Source of the DNA: Flavobacterium sp.
GTDB taxonomy: Bacteria > Bacteroidota > Bacteroidia > Flavobacteriales > Flavobacteriaceae
Length of the DNA stretch: 64,000 nucleotides
Reading direction: 5' to 3'
Assembly (NCBI RefSeq): GCF_024642105.1
Contig: NZ_JAHEBT010000053.1
Location: 248,001-312,000, forward strand
Numbering within the stretch: the first letter of the stretch is position 1; each line of letters starts with the position of its first letter. The notes beneath the pieces are model-generated. The model made no database searches. It was not told where the DNA came from and saw only the letters and a program-made list of their open reading frames with translations. Shown here one piece after another: positions 55,621 through 64,000 of the stretch. Position numbers and translations under genes: made by a program.

Positions 55621-55947
55621 ATGACAAACCCGTTTAAAGACAAATCTTGGTTCAAATTATTGAGCAATAAATACATTTTAGTATTGGTATTCTTCACGGC
55701 CTGGATGCTATTTTTAGATAATTATTCGTATTTCGATCATCGCTTCTTAGACAAGCAAATCGATGAATTAGAAGACAATAAAACCTATTACCAAGAAGAA
55801 ATTAAAAAGGACAAAAGACACATCAAAGAACTCAAAAATAGTGAACACGTTGAAAAATACGCACGTGAGAAATACTATATGAAGAAAGATAGTGAAGATA
55901 TTTATATCATCGAATTTGAAGGCGATAGTGCGATTAAAACCAAATAA
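55621..55947 (+). CDS. Septum formation initiator, DivIC/FtsB-like
   Basis: 108-residue bitopic division protein: short cytoplasmic start, one membrane helix (about 17-33, YILVLVFFTAWMLFLDNY), then a coiled coil (KQIDELEDNKTYYQEEIKKDK) and a YAREKYYMKK segment typical of FtsB/DivIC. It would join FtsL and FtsQ at the septum. Confidence 0.85.
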   Translation: MTNPFKDKSWFKLLSNKYILVLVFFTAWMLFLDNYSYFDHRFLDKQIDELEDNKTYYQEEIKKDKRHIKELKNSEHVEKYAREKYYMKKDSEDIYIIEFEGDSAIKTK

Positions 55948-55988
55948 TCATACCTGTTTTTTTAAGTTAAGAACAAAAAACAAAGCAA

Positions 55989-57353
55989 ATGAAATATCTT
56001 TTTAATGATTTCGACCCTGTTTCTACCAAAGAATGGAAACAAAAAATTCAGTTTGAATTAAAAGGAGCTGATTACAATGAAACCTTAATATGGAATACTC
56101 CAGAAGACATTAAGGTCAAACCATTTTATGATAAAGAAGATGTAAAAGAAGTTGTTTCAGTAGCTACAAAAGCTTCTGAATTTAAAATTTGCCAAAATAT
56201 TTTTGTCCATGATATTGACAAATCAATAGAACGTGCAGTAGATAGTTTGAAACGTGGTGCAGAGAGCATTCGTTTCACCATCGAAGACGAAACGGTAGAT
56301 GTAGCAAAGTTGTTAGCAACATTGCCTTTAGAAGATACTCCTATTTTCTTTCATTTGAGTTTTATTTCAATCGATTTCGTGCAAAAATTAGCCACTATTG
56401 CTACAACAAAAAAAGCAACCATTTATTGTAACATTGATCCTATTGGACAATTAGCCAAAGAAGGGAATTGGTTTACTACCTCTGAAAAAACCAATTTTGA
56501 CACTTTAAATAATCTTATAAAGAAAGACGGCCCACTTTCATTAATTAGTGTAAATAGTGCTTTATATCAAAATGCAGGAGCTAATATTGTACAGCAAATT
56601 GCTTATACTTTAGCCCACGCTAATGAATATTTTAACTGTATTGAGACATCTACTCCTCAAACTATGGTGTTAGAAATTGCGGTGGGAACCAATTACTTTT
56701 TTGAAATCGCAAAACTAAGAGCCATCCGGTTACTTTTCAATTTAATTGCGTCAGAATACAATCAAAATTGGACGTGCCATTTAGTAGTTACACCAACAAA
56801 GAGAAACAAAACATTGTACGATTACAACGTGAATATGCTTCGTACCACAACCGAATGTATGAGTGCCATATTAGGAGGAGCTGATACCATTGCAAATCTA
56901 CCTTACGATGCATTGTACCACAAAGACAATGAATTTGGAGACCGAATCGCGCGAAACCAATTGTTGATTTTAAAAAATGAAAGCTATTTTGACAAAGTCA
57001 ATAATCCATCGGATGGAAGTTACTATATAGAAAGTTTGACACAACAATTAGCAAATAAAGCCTTGGCATTATTTAAAGATATCGAAGCTAATGGCGGATT
57101 TTTAAAGCAACTGAATGAAGGAATCATCAAAAGAAAAATTCAAGAAAGTGCCGATAAAGAGCAAGACTCATTTGACGCTGGAAAAGAAATTTTATTAGGT
57201 ACAAACAAACATGCCAACAAAGACGATCGAATGAAAAACGATTTGGAACTTTTTCCTTTTGTCAAAATAAAACCAAGGAAAACACTCATCACTCCAATTA
57301 TTGAAAAACGTCTCGCCGAAAAAATCGAACAAGAACGATTGGAAAAAGAGTAA
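55989..57353 (+). CDS. mutA: Methylmalonyl-CoA mutase small subunit, without the B12-binding domain
   Basis: Non-catalytic partner of MutB. 454 residues cover only the TIM-barrel-like part (for example YNVNMLRTTTECMSAILGGADTIANLPYD); the C-terminal B12-binding flavodoxin-like domain of MutB is absent, so it cannot bind cobalamin the usual way. The gene ends in a charged helix. mutB follows after 47 bases, so they form one operon. Confidence 0.88.
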   Translation: MKYLFNDFDPVSTKEWKQKIQFELKGADYNETLIWNTPEDIKVKPFYDKEDVKEVVSVATKASEFKICQNIFVHDIDKSIERAVDSLKRGAESIRFTIEDETVDVAKLLATLPLEDTPIFFHLSFISIDFVQKLATIATTKKATIYCNIDPIGQLAKEGNWFTTSEKTNFDTLNNLIKKDGPLSLISVNSALYQNAGANIVQQIAYTLAHANEYFNCIETSTPQTMVLEIAVGTNYFFEIAKLRAIRLLFNLIASEYNQNWTCHLVVTPTKRNKTLYDYNVNMLRTTTECMSAILGGADTIANLPYDALYHKDNEFGDRIARNQLLILKNESYFDKVNNPSDGSYYIESLTQQLANKALALFKDIEANGGFLKQLNEGIIKRKIQESADKEQDSFDAGKEILLGTNKHANKDDRMKNDLELFPFVKIKPRKTLITPIIEKRLAEKIEQERLEKE

Positions 57354-57400
57354 TTGTTTAGCGTTCAAAACACATTGTCAAATAGAAATTTGTCACCAAA

Positions 57401-59527
57401 ATGAAAAGAAAAGACCTGCGACATATTCAAATCAAATCTGTAGAAAATTCCAAAAGTGAAACCAAAGTAACTACTGAATTTCAAACGGCAGAAGGAATTG
57501 CTCTGAAACAAACCTACACCAAACAAGACATTCAACAATTAGAACATTTGGATTTTGGAGCAGGATTTGCGCCTAATTTACGCGGTCCTTATGCTACGAT
57601 GTATGTCCGTCGTCCTTGGACAGTGCGTCAATATGCAGGATTTTCAACCGCCGAAGAAAGTAATGCTTTTTACAGACGAAATTTAGCAGCAGGTCAAAAA
57701 GGGCTTTCTATTGCCTTTGATTTACCTACGCATCGTGGCTACGATTCAGATCACGAGCGCGTGGTAGGCGATGTTGGAAAAGCAGGAGTTGCGATTGATT
57801 CAGTTGAGGATATGAAAGTTTTATTTGACCAAATTCCTCTAGATGAAATGTCGGTTTCCATGACGATGAATGGTGCTGTGTTGCCTATTATGGCATTTTA
57901 TATTGTCGCTGCAGAAGAACAAGGTGTTGCAACCGAAAAACTATCAGGCACTATTCAAAATGATATCTTGAAAGAGTTTATGGTAAGAAATACCTATATC
58001 TATCCACCTACTCCTTCGATGAAAATCATTGCTGATATATTTGAGTTTACCAGCAAAAAAATGCCAAAATTCAACTCTATTTCTATTTCTGGTTATCACA
58101 TGCAAGAGGCCGGAGCTACTGCTGATATTGAATTGGCCTACACTTTAGCTGATGGCTTAGAATACATTCGAACAGGATTAGCAGCAGGAATGAAGATTGA
58201 CGAATTTGCGCCGAGACTTTCTTTCTTTTGGGCTATTGGGATGAACCATTTTATGGAAATTGCCAAAATGCGAGCAGGGAGAATGATTTGGGCAAAATTG
58301 GTCAAACAATTCGAACCAAAAGATGATAAATCATTAGCATTGCGCACCCATTGCCAAACATCGGGTTGGAGTTTAACGGAACAAGATCCTTTTAACAACG
58401 TTGCACGAACTTGTATTGAAGCGGCGGCGGCAGCTTTTGGCGGAACGCAATCATTGCATACCAATGCGTTAGACGAAGCGATTGCCTTACCTACCGATTT
58501 TTCGGCTAGGATTGCTAGAAACACGCAGCTGTATTTACAAGACGAAACTAAAATCACTAAAACCGTTGACCCTTGGGCAGGAAGCTACTATGTAGAAAAT
58601 CTGACTAATGAAATTGCGCAAAGTGCTTGGAAATTAATTGAAGAAGTGGAAGAATTAGGAGGTATGACCAAGGCCATTGAATCTGGAATCCCTAAATTTC
58701 GAATTGAAGAGGCAGCAGCAAGAAAACAAGCTAGAATTGATAGTGGACAAGATATTATTGTGGGTGTCAACCAATACCGTTTAGAGAAAGAAGACCCACT
58801 ACAAATTTTAGATGTAGATAATCAAATGGTGCGCCGACAGCAATTGGAACAATTAGAACGTATTAAATTGACTCGTAACAATGAAAAAGTTACGAATAGC
58901 TTAGATAAATTAATTCATTGTGCCAAAACAGGAGAAGGTAATTTATTAGAAATTGCAGTTGAAGCAGCTAGAAATAGAGCTACTTTAGGAGAAATTAGCG
59001 ATGCCTTAGAAACTATTTTTGGAAGATATAAAGCACAAATTAAATCGTTTAGCGGTGTGTATAGTAAAGAAATAAAAAATGACGAAAGTTTTGAAAAAGC
59101 AAAACATTTAGCCAATGTATTTGCCGAAAAAGAAGGCAGAAGACCTCGAATTATGATTGCTAAAATGGGCCAAGACGGTCACGATCGTGGTGCCAAAGTT
59201 GTAGCAACAGGTTATGCTGATGTGGGCTTTGATGTAGATATTGGTCCGCTTTTTCAAACTCCTGCTGAGGCAGCAAAGCAAGCCGTAGAAAATGATGTTC
59301 ATATCCTTGGTGTGTCTTCATTGGCTGCGGGTCATAAAACTTTAGTTCCTCAAGTAATCGAAGAATTGAAAAAATATGGTAGAGAAGATATTATGGTCGT
59401 AGTGGGAGGAGTAATCCCTGCCCAAGACTATCAATTCTTATTTGATGCCGGTGCGGTAGCTGTATTTGGTCCCGGAACCAAAATTAGTGAAGCAGCGATC
59501 AAAATACTAGAAATTTTGATTGATTAA
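57401..59527 (+). CDS. mutB: Methylmalonyl-CoA mutase large subunit
   Basis: B12-dependent enzyme that interconverts succinyl-CoA and methylmalonyl-CoA, in propionate metabolism. 708 residues: substrate TIM barrel ([18 protein letters not shown]..., [15 protein letters not shown]) and C-terminal cobalamin domain with [12 protein letters not shown] (DxHxxG) and GVIPAQDY. MeaB, its GTPase chaperone, is at 30641. A terminator follows. Confidence 0.96.
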   Translation: MKRKDLRHIQIKSVENSKSETKVTTEFQTAEGIALKQTYTKQDIQQLEHLDFGAGFAPNLRGPYATMYVRRPWTVRQYAGFSTAEESNAFYRRNLAAGQKGLSIAFDLPTHRGYDSDHERVVGDVGKAGVAIDSVEDMKVLFDQIPLDEMSVSMTMNGAVLPIMAFYIVAAEEQGVATEKLSGTIQNDILKEFMVRNTYIYPPTPSMKIIADIFEFTSKKMPKFNSISISGYHMQEAGATADIELAYTLADGLEYIRTGLAAGMKIDEFAPRLSFFWAIGMNHFMEIAKMRAGRMIWAKLVKQFEPKDDKSLALRTHCQTSGWSLTEQDPFNNVARTCIEAAAAAFGGTQSLHTNALDEAIALPTDFSARIARNTQLYLQDETKITKTVDPWAGSYYVENLTNEIAQSAWKLIEEVEELGGMTKAIESGIPKFRIEEAAARKQARIDSGQDIIVGVNQYRLEKEDPLQILDVDNQMVRRQQLEQLERIKLTRNNEKVTNSLDKLIHCAKTGEGNLLEIAVEAARNRATLGEISDALETIFGRYKAQIKSFSGVYSKEIKNDESFEKAKHLANVFAEKEGRRPRIMIAKMGQDGHDRGAKVVATGYADVGFDVDIGPLFQTPAEAAKQAVENDVHILGVSSLAAGHKTLVPQVIEELKKYGREDIMVVVGGVIPAQDYQFLFDAGAVAVFGPGTKISEAAIKILEILID

Positions 59528-59550
59528 ACTGACTTACCCTTAAAAATAAA

Positions 59551-59575
59551 AAAACAGCCAATAGGCTGTTTTTTT
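59551..59575 (+). terminator. Terminator of mutB
   Basis: Perfect stem AAAACAGCC (59551-59559) with GGCTGTTTT (59564-59572), AATA loop, T-run. Confidence 0.9.
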
Positions 59576-59653
59576 TTATTTTTAAACAACTGAATATCAA
59601 AATATTAATATTATTTTAACGCTATAATTCAATTAATACATCTATTTTTACTT

Positions 59654-59679
59654 GTATTCTCCCTCTAAAAAGAGAATAC
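59654..59679. repeat. 8-bp hairpin in the mutB/secreted-protein gap
   Basis: GTATTCTC (59654-59661) with GAGAATAC (59672-59679), about 130 bases upstream of the next gene; an alternative CTCT/AGAG pairing overlaps it. Not followed by a T-run. Confidence 0.4.
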
Positions 59680-59810
59680 TATGCCTCCAAATTATCATAT
59701 TTTCAAATTACCTATTGATGTGTCACTAAATAATTAACCAAAAGGGGAAGAAAACAAAAACCTTACAGCATTATTTTAATCAATTAAACACAATCAATAT
59801 TAATTTAAAC

Positions 59811-60335
59811 ATGAAAATTATGAAATCAACTAGTATTATTTTACTTGTATTAGCACTTACTGCTACCTCTTATGCTCAAGAGAAAGGTCAAATCAAAGCA
59901 ACTGAATTACCAGGTGTGGTAATCAAAAGAGTGGGAAAAGATTTTTCTATCTATCTACCAGACAACAATCCAGATCAAAGAGTAAGAGCTATCGAAGAAA
60001 AATTCATAACCTATGACCTTGGAAAAGAAAATGAAGGATCTGAAGAATACCTTTTGGTTATGAAAGGAAAAAACGGCCAACTTGCTGCGACTTATAATGA
60101 AAATGGAAAACTGACTCGTGTGGTTGAGAATTATAAAAACGTCATTCTACCAACTCCTGTAATTTATTCAGTATACAAAACGTATCCAAAATGGACTATT
60201 GTAAATGACAAGTATCTTTATACCCAAGAAGAAGGAGATGTCATAAAAAAACAATACAACATTAAGATTAAAAAGGATAAAGAAGTAAAACGTTTGGTTG
60301 TTCGTTCCAACGGAGAAATAATAAAAATTAGATAA
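59811..60335 (+). CDS. Hypothetical secreted protein, possibly PepSY-like
   Basis: 174 residues with a signal peptide (cleavage near SYAQ) and then a periplasmic domain. The strand order and the VVENYKNVILP and VVRSNGEIIKIR segments recall small PepSY/beta-lactamase-inhibitor-like domains of Bacteroidota, but this is a weak match. ATG 59811 and ATG 59820 are both possible. A perfect terminator follows. Confidence 0.55.
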   Translation: MKIMKSTSIILLVLALTATSYAQEKGQIKATELPGVVIKRVGKDFSIYLPDNNPDQRVRAIEEKFITYDLGKENEGSEEYLLVMKGKNGQLAATYNENGKLTRVVENYKNVILPTPVIYSVYKTYPKWTIVNDKYLYTQEEGDVIKKQYNIKIKKDKEVKRLVVRSNGEIIKIR

Positions 60336-60342
60336 TATAATT

Positions 60343-60370
60343 AAAAAAGCCACTAATTAGTGGCTTTTTT
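60343..60370. terminator. Perfectly symmetric bidirectional terminator
   Basis: 28-base perfect palindrome, stem AAAAAAGCCACT with AGTGGCTTTTTT around AATT; serves the two convergent genes on either side. Confidence 0.9.
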
Positions 60371-60390
60371 TATGCTATAAAATAATACAC

Positions 60391-61032
60391 TTATATGTCA
60401 TCAACATTTGCATTACTGTCTGGTTCAATAAAAGAAGTATCATAACCTCCAAAAGCTTTCATATAACTTATAATAGAAGTACCATAAGCATCTCTAAAAT
60501 AACGTTCTCCATTAGATCTGAAATATCTTTTTACCGAACGCACGCCTCCTAAATGAGCCGCTGCCAAAATTCCTGACTCTGTGATATGAATCCCATTAAT
60601 TACAACACCCTCATATTTTTCAATCTCTTTTCGCAATAACCATTTGTTTTTTGCTAATAGTGCCAAAAAGGCTTTCTCTTGTAAATCTGGATTTCTCAAA
60701 AAAGAAGTAGTATTGTATACGCCTATAGTTCGTAAGGTTTCAGGTCCAAATTGGTATTTTCCTAAATAACCTAACGAATTGATTTTTCTGTATTTTCCTT
60801 GCGATTCTTTGAAGGCGATTGCCTCTTTATAACCAATAAAGAAATTTCCAGTAAAAGGAATATTCAATTTTGCGTAATCTTCTTGTTTTTGAGAGGGAAA
60901 TAAATAGTCGGATTCATCTGTTCCGTCTGTTAGAAACCAAGGATTGGAATCTAAGTTAAAAGGTTTAAAACCTGAGCTTAAAAAAGCGATAATTAGTAGT
61001 AAAGTGGAATAAAAATGCCATTTCTTTATCAT
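60391..61032 (-). CDS. Putative lysozyme-/transglycosylase-like exported protein
   Basis: 213 residues: an N-terminal hydrophobic segment (about 9-21), then a domain with AIAFKESQGKY, LGYLGKYQFG and GILAAAHLGG, a pattern seen in lytic transglycosylases, where Glu of the ES pair is the catalytic acid. Sequence shows no LysM repeats. Function on peptidoglycan is inference. A perfect -7 box lies 49 bases upstream. Confidence 0.6.
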   Translation of the reverse strand: MIKKWHFYSTLLLIIAFLSSGFKPFNLDSNPWFLTDGTDESDYLFPSQKQEDYAKLNIPFTGNFFIGYKEAIAFKESQGKYRKINSLGYLGKYQFGPETLRTIGVYNTTSFLRNPDLQEKAFLALLAKNKWLLRKEIEKYEGVVINGIHITESGILAAAHLGGVRSVKRYFRSNGERYFRDAYGTSIISYMKAFGGYDTSFIEPDSNANVDDI

Positions 61033-61646
61033 AAATTGTTTTTCTTCTAAACGCTGTCACTATTAGAAATTTCTACGGTGCAAATATACAACAAAAAATA
61101 TAAGGCTTAAAATCAGCTTGTTAAAGTTTTCTAAAAACAACTCCTTCACTTTTTAGAAATAGTGGTAAGCCTAGTATTCAAACGTTAGCGCTAGATTTTG
61201 ATAATTCGAATAAAATCAGAAAAAAAGACCTCAAAAAAGCTCATTTTTATCAATTATTCATTCCATTTAGCAACTAAAAAAGCCGAAAAACAACTGATTT
61301 TCGCCTTTTTAAACTATCTTTTTACAACCTGAGACTTAGCTTTTGCAACACGTTCTTTATTCCAGATTATAACGAAACTTGGTTACAGTTGTATTTCAAT
61401 ACAATTCATAAAAAAGTGCAAATTTAAAATCCGTACCTACAATCTACCCTAATACAATAATTCATCAATCAATAGCTAAGCTAATATAATCTCTAACAAA
61501 TAAAAAAACTAAAATTACAGCTCGATAAGGATGTTGGAATTCAAGTATACTTTTTTTTTTTATCCAAATAAAAATAATATATTTAATGTACTCCTTTTCT
61601 ATCTCCTAAAACCCACTGATTTATCTAATGCATAATTGAATATACT
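61033..61646. other. 614-base non-coding gap with a promoter box and two hairpins
   Basis: Holds TATATTTG on the minus strand (61088-61081), the likely -7 box of the lysozyme-like gene; a 10-bp hairpin TTTCTAAAAA / TTTTTAGAAA (61128-61159); and a weaker A/T stem around 61270-61312. No open frame supports a gene, and the rest is AT-rich without motifs I know. Confidence 0.5.
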
Positions 61647-62246
61647 ATGAAACAGTTTGGGATAGTGCTATTGGGTTTACAGTTATTTTTTTGCACTGTG
61701 AGTGAAGCACAAGAAAATAATGCCATCTATTTTGAGTCAGGGGTTCAGGTTTCCATACCCGTTCATATTATGATGTACCGTTCGCACCGACTTGCAGTGG
61801 GAGCTAATTTTAGAATCATGAAGCCTATTACCGAAAAAACAACTATTGGAATTCGGGCAGATTATGAATACCGATTTACTAAAATAAACAACCTAACTAT
61901 TGTTCCTGATAGTACTTTAGCCGAACAAGCCCGGTATCGTAATTTTATAATTCTTAGTTTGAAACCTAATGTACAATTTGCTCTTCAATCCAATTGGTTT
62001 TTAGGAATAGAAACCGGTGTTGGTTACGCCATTTCGGATGCTAACAAAGGAGTTGGATTAGGATTTGTATCAGAATATGCAGGACCACAACGTTTTGGAC
62101 TTTGTTCCAATATTTTTATTGGAAAACATTTTAAAGTAGTAAACTATAAGATGAATTTAACGCTCTATTTGTCCCAGTACTTAGCTCACGGTCATGCCGA
62201 AAATGCGTTAGGCTTACGGTTCAATTATCTCTTTAATCAACTCTAA
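61647..62246 (+). CDS. Hypothetical outer membrane beta-barrel-like protein
   Basis: 199 residues with a signal peptide (cleavage near SEAQ) and alternating amphipathic strands ending in LRFNYLFNQL, like a small outer membrane barrel. Family not recognised. It stands alone, followed by a terminator-like hairpin. Confidence 0.6.
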   Translation: MKQFGIVLLGLQLFFCTVSEAQENNAIYFESGVQVSIPVHIMMYRSHRLAVGANFRIMKPITEKTTIGIRADYEYRFTKINNLTIVPDSTLAEQARYRNFIILSLKPNVQFALQSNWFLGIETGVGYAISDANKGVGLGFVSEYAGPQRFGLCSNIFIGKHFKVVNYKMNLTLYLSQYLAHGHAENALGLRFNYLFNQL

Positions 62247-62251
62247 AAACA

Positions 62252-62284
62252 AGAAAGAGAGTCAAAATTAAGTCACTCTCTTTC
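62252..62284 (+). terminator. Terminator-like hairpin after the barrel gene
   Basis: AGAAAGAGAGT (62252-62262) pairs with ACTCTCTTTCT (62274-62284), a perfect 11-bp stem; its tail is CCCTCG rather than T-rich, so strength is unsure. Confidence 0.6.
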
Positions 62285-62371
62285 TCCCTCGCTGCGCGCG
62301 CGTACTTATTTTAAACAAAATTTTTATACCCTTTTACTTCAAACTTATATTCTTTTTTCTTTTTTTTGTAA

Positions 62372-62512
62372 CGAGCGGGACGCTCGAACCAGCTAGGGAA
62401 TTGAAGCCGCTAACCACGCTCCTATTGAGAAACCGTTTAATTTAGGGGTGATTCAGGTATAAAAAAGTTAAGGTTCTAACCTCTATTTTTATAGGCACGG
62501 ATTACAAATCCG
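62372..62512. repeat. REP-like pair of GC-rich hairpins
   Basis: CGAGCG-GGA-CGCTCG (62372-62386) and CGGATT-ACA-AATCCG (62498-62512), two perfect palindromic hairpins about 112 bases apart, in a GC-richer patch that also holds GCTGCGCGCGCG at 62289. Repeats of this kind look familiar from other Bacteroidota genomes. No transposase gene is next to it. Confidence 0.55.
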
Positions 62513-62523
62513 CGCTATCGGGT

Positions 62524-63711
62524 TTACTTATCAAATATTTCCGTAATCATATTTTCAATTGCTGTCTCGTTTTCGAGACCGCCCCCTATCCATCTACCAA
62601 TTATGATTCCTTCTTTATCGATTAGAATTTTTACAGGAATTGCAGTTACTACATAAGCGTCTTCAATAGTGCTGTTATTTTCTTTTGTTGATATTTGTTT
62701 CCAAATTTCAATTTTTTCTTTCTCAATAGCTTTTTTCCAAGATTGAAGATTTTCGTCTTTGGATATACTAATAAATTCCAATCCCTTATTTTTGTATTTA
62801 GCATATATTCCTTTTAGAAACGGAAAATCCTCTCTACATGGACCGCACCAACTGGCCCAAAAATCAATTAAAACATATTGATTTTTATAGAATGAACTTA
62901 ATCTAATAGTATTACGATTAATGTCTTTTAAAACAAAATCTGGTGCTAAACTGCCTATTCTACTATTTTTAAAATTTAGCAATCTTTCAGCCAATTGTTT
63001 TCCAGCAAAAGATTTTTTTACTTCAGGTCCTAATTTATCGTATAAATTATTAATTGTATCATATGGAATTTGTTCATCTCCTTCTGTCAATATGTTATAT
63101 AATAAGTCAGGTGCTATATACGAATTTGGATTTTTTTTTATAAATTCAAGTTCCAATTGCATACTTTTATTCCTATTTTGATCTACCAATTCATCCCAAA
63201 GTTGATCCAACGAATCCAAACTCTTCTGAAATTGATTTTTTAAAGAACTATCACTAGTTCCACTTATTTTGACAGAATATAATCTACTAGATTCTCGGAT
63301 AGAATCCATTTTTTTTTGAAATTTTTCCTTTTCTGCTCTATTTTGCAATGAATTAAACTCATCGGTCGCTTTAGATTCATTTATTATTATGGTACTCAAA
63401 TTATCAAAATCGAGTTTAATATTCATTACATTTGGTTCCAAATAAAATACATTTGAATTTAATGTTGTCATATGAAATTTAGGGTCAGTGCTAATAGTTG
63501 CTCTAGTAGGGAAATCAAGCTCTCCCTTAAATACAAATTTATTGTTAGTAATTTCTGAAGATTTAGTAATGCCTTTGCCGTTGACCTTATATGTCAAATA
63601 AATATTTTTTGAGTTAGCGTTTTTGGAGCAGACACCATTTAGCACAAAGTGGTGCTGTGCAAATGTAATAAGTGAAAAAACAAAAAAAAGTATTGAAAGT
63701 TTTAATTTCAT
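62524..63711 (-). CDS. TlpA-like thioredoxin protein with N-terminal DUF4369-type domain
   Basis: 395 residues: signal peptide (cleavage near TFAQ), a beta-rich N-terminal domain (DUF4369 type), a helical linker with KEKFQKKMDSIRESSR, and a C-terminal thioredoxin domain with the redox pair WCGPC in DFWASWCGPCRED and the cis-Pro in TAIPVKILID. A periplasmic disulfide reductase/oxidase. It lies 92 bases downstream of a Cys-rich double-glycine peptide gene on the same strand, which makes that peptide its likely substrate. Confidence 0.85.
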   Translation of the reverse strand: MKLKLSILFFVFSLITFAQHHFVLNGVCSKNANSKNIYLTYKVNGKGITKSSEITNNKFVFKGELDFPTRATISTDPKFHMTTLNSNVFYLEPNVMNIKLDFDNLSTIIINESKATDEFNSLQNRAEKEKFQKKMDSIRESSRLYSVKISGTSDSSLKNQFQKSLDSLDQLWDELVDQNRNKSMQLELEFIKKNPNSYIAPDLLYNILTEGDEQIPYDTINNLYDKLGPEVKKSFAGKQLAERLLNFKNSRIGSLAPDFVLKDINRNTIRLSSFYKNQYVLIDFWASWCGPCREDFPFLKGIYAKYKNKGLEFISISKDENLQSWKKAIEKEKIEIWKQISTKENNSTIEDAYVVTAIPVKILIDKEGIIIGRWIGGGLENETAIENMITEIFDK

Positions 63712-63737
63712 TTATATTAATTTTAAAATTTTAATAA

Positions 63738-63777
63738 AAAAACAAGAAAACTTAATTCAATAAGATTTCTTGTTTTT
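63738..63777 (-). terminator. Terminator or attenuator between the peptide gene and the TlpA-like gene
   Basis: Perfect 12-bp stem AAAAACAAGAAA (63738-63749) with TTTCTTGTTTTT (63766-63777). On the minus strand the peptide gene is upstream of it, so it could limit read-through and keep peptide in excess of the redox protein. Confidence 0.75.
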
Positions 63778-63803
63778 AAGCCTAATTTATTGCATCGGAA
63801 GCA

Positions 63804-63986
63804 CTAAGATCCACAAGTATTGCCTTGACCACTACTACCACCACTGCAAATATTACAACTAGGCCCACAATCATATGCACTAGAACATGCGCCACATTTA
63901 TTAGAACTACCACAACCACCAAGAATCATTCTCATTTCATCTCTTTTAAGACCGTTTTTAACGTCTTTTAAACTAATTTTTTTCAT
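63804..63986 (-). CDS. Cys-rich peptide with a double-glycine leader (RiPP/bacteriocin-like precursor)
   Basis: 60 residues. The first 24 (KKISLKDVKNGLKRDEM ending in LGG) look like the leader that Bacteroidota double-glycine peptides carry, with the conserved L-x2-x-E-M-x2-I-x-GG spacing. The last 36 residues have seven Cys, many Gly and Ser. C39-type peptidase export would cut after GG. No maturation or export gene is in the window because it ends 14 bases past the start. The name is inference from sequence pattern. Confidence 0.75.
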   Translation of the reverse strand: MKKISLKDVKNGLKRDEMRMILGGCGSSNKCGACSSAYDCGPSCNICSGGSSGQGNTCGS

Positions 63987-64000
63987 CTTTTTATTTTTTT

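Noticed and set aside
58138..58557. 139-codon open frame antisense to mutB
   Set aside because: It lies inside the conserved mutB coding region with no supporting signals.

Overview
The window is AT-rich chromosomal DNA of a Flavobacteriaceae bacterium, most likely a Flavobacterium. The reasons are a fused SecDF, several promoters with the Bacteroidota -7 box TAnnTTTG, few Shine-Dalgarno sites, a DnaJ with only half a zinc finger, a paired MutA/MutB plus MeaB, and a C-terminal gene content typical of that family. I saw no tRNA, rRNA, CRISPR array, transposase or prophage gene. Genus-level placement is inference.

Layout. 0-6 kb: start of valS, a DUF1573 protein, an aminotransferase, folE, cysS, yidD and lgt. 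6-24 kb (minus strand): prolyl oligopeptidase, secDF, mdh, gyrB, asnB, two small hypothetical genes in an AT-rich gap, a GreA/B-like protein, and a beta-barrel / PhzF / TPR group. 24-31.7 kb (plus): ftsE, a SpoU methyltransferase, rel/spoT, fur, purA, a Nudix hydrolase and meaB. 31.7-48 kb (mostly minus): prohibitin-like protein, MATE pump, mtaB, Cof hydrolase, DUF2007, a one-domain DEAD-like protein, a sigma-54 activator without HTH, an ABC exporter pair, dnaJ-grpE, hisS, a MacB-like permease (plus), prmC and a GNAT. 48-59.5 kb (plus): ribD, HAD, YigZ, thioesterase, dnaA, LMW phosphatase, an RsmI-like methylase, a 2,4-dienoyl-CoA reductase-like SDR, udk, divIC, mutA and mutB. The strand flip around dnaA would fit an origin there. 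59.5-64 kb is accessory: small secreted proteins, a lysozyme-like protein, REP-like hairpins, and at the right edge a TlpA-like thioredoxin with a Cys-rich double-glycine-leader peptide.

Working together: MutA/MutB (56-59.5 kb) and their GTPase chaperone MeaB (30.6 kb) make a B12-dependent propionate/methylmalonyl-CoA module split over 25 kb. GrpE-DnaJ form a heat-shock operon that appears to have a sigma-54-type promoter.

Most unusual items: (1) the RiPP/bacteriocin-like precursor plus TlpA-like gene at the right edge, cut off by the window; (2) two families of intergenic structured repeats, each in three copies with conserved flanking boxes and a variable inner part (a different perfect stem in every copy of one family and in two of three copies of the other); (3) a sigma-54 -24/-12 match upstream of grpE; (4) 7-bp microsatellites at four loci, one inside the prmC coding region; (5) a possible frameshift in a small membrane protein gene at 17.3 kb.
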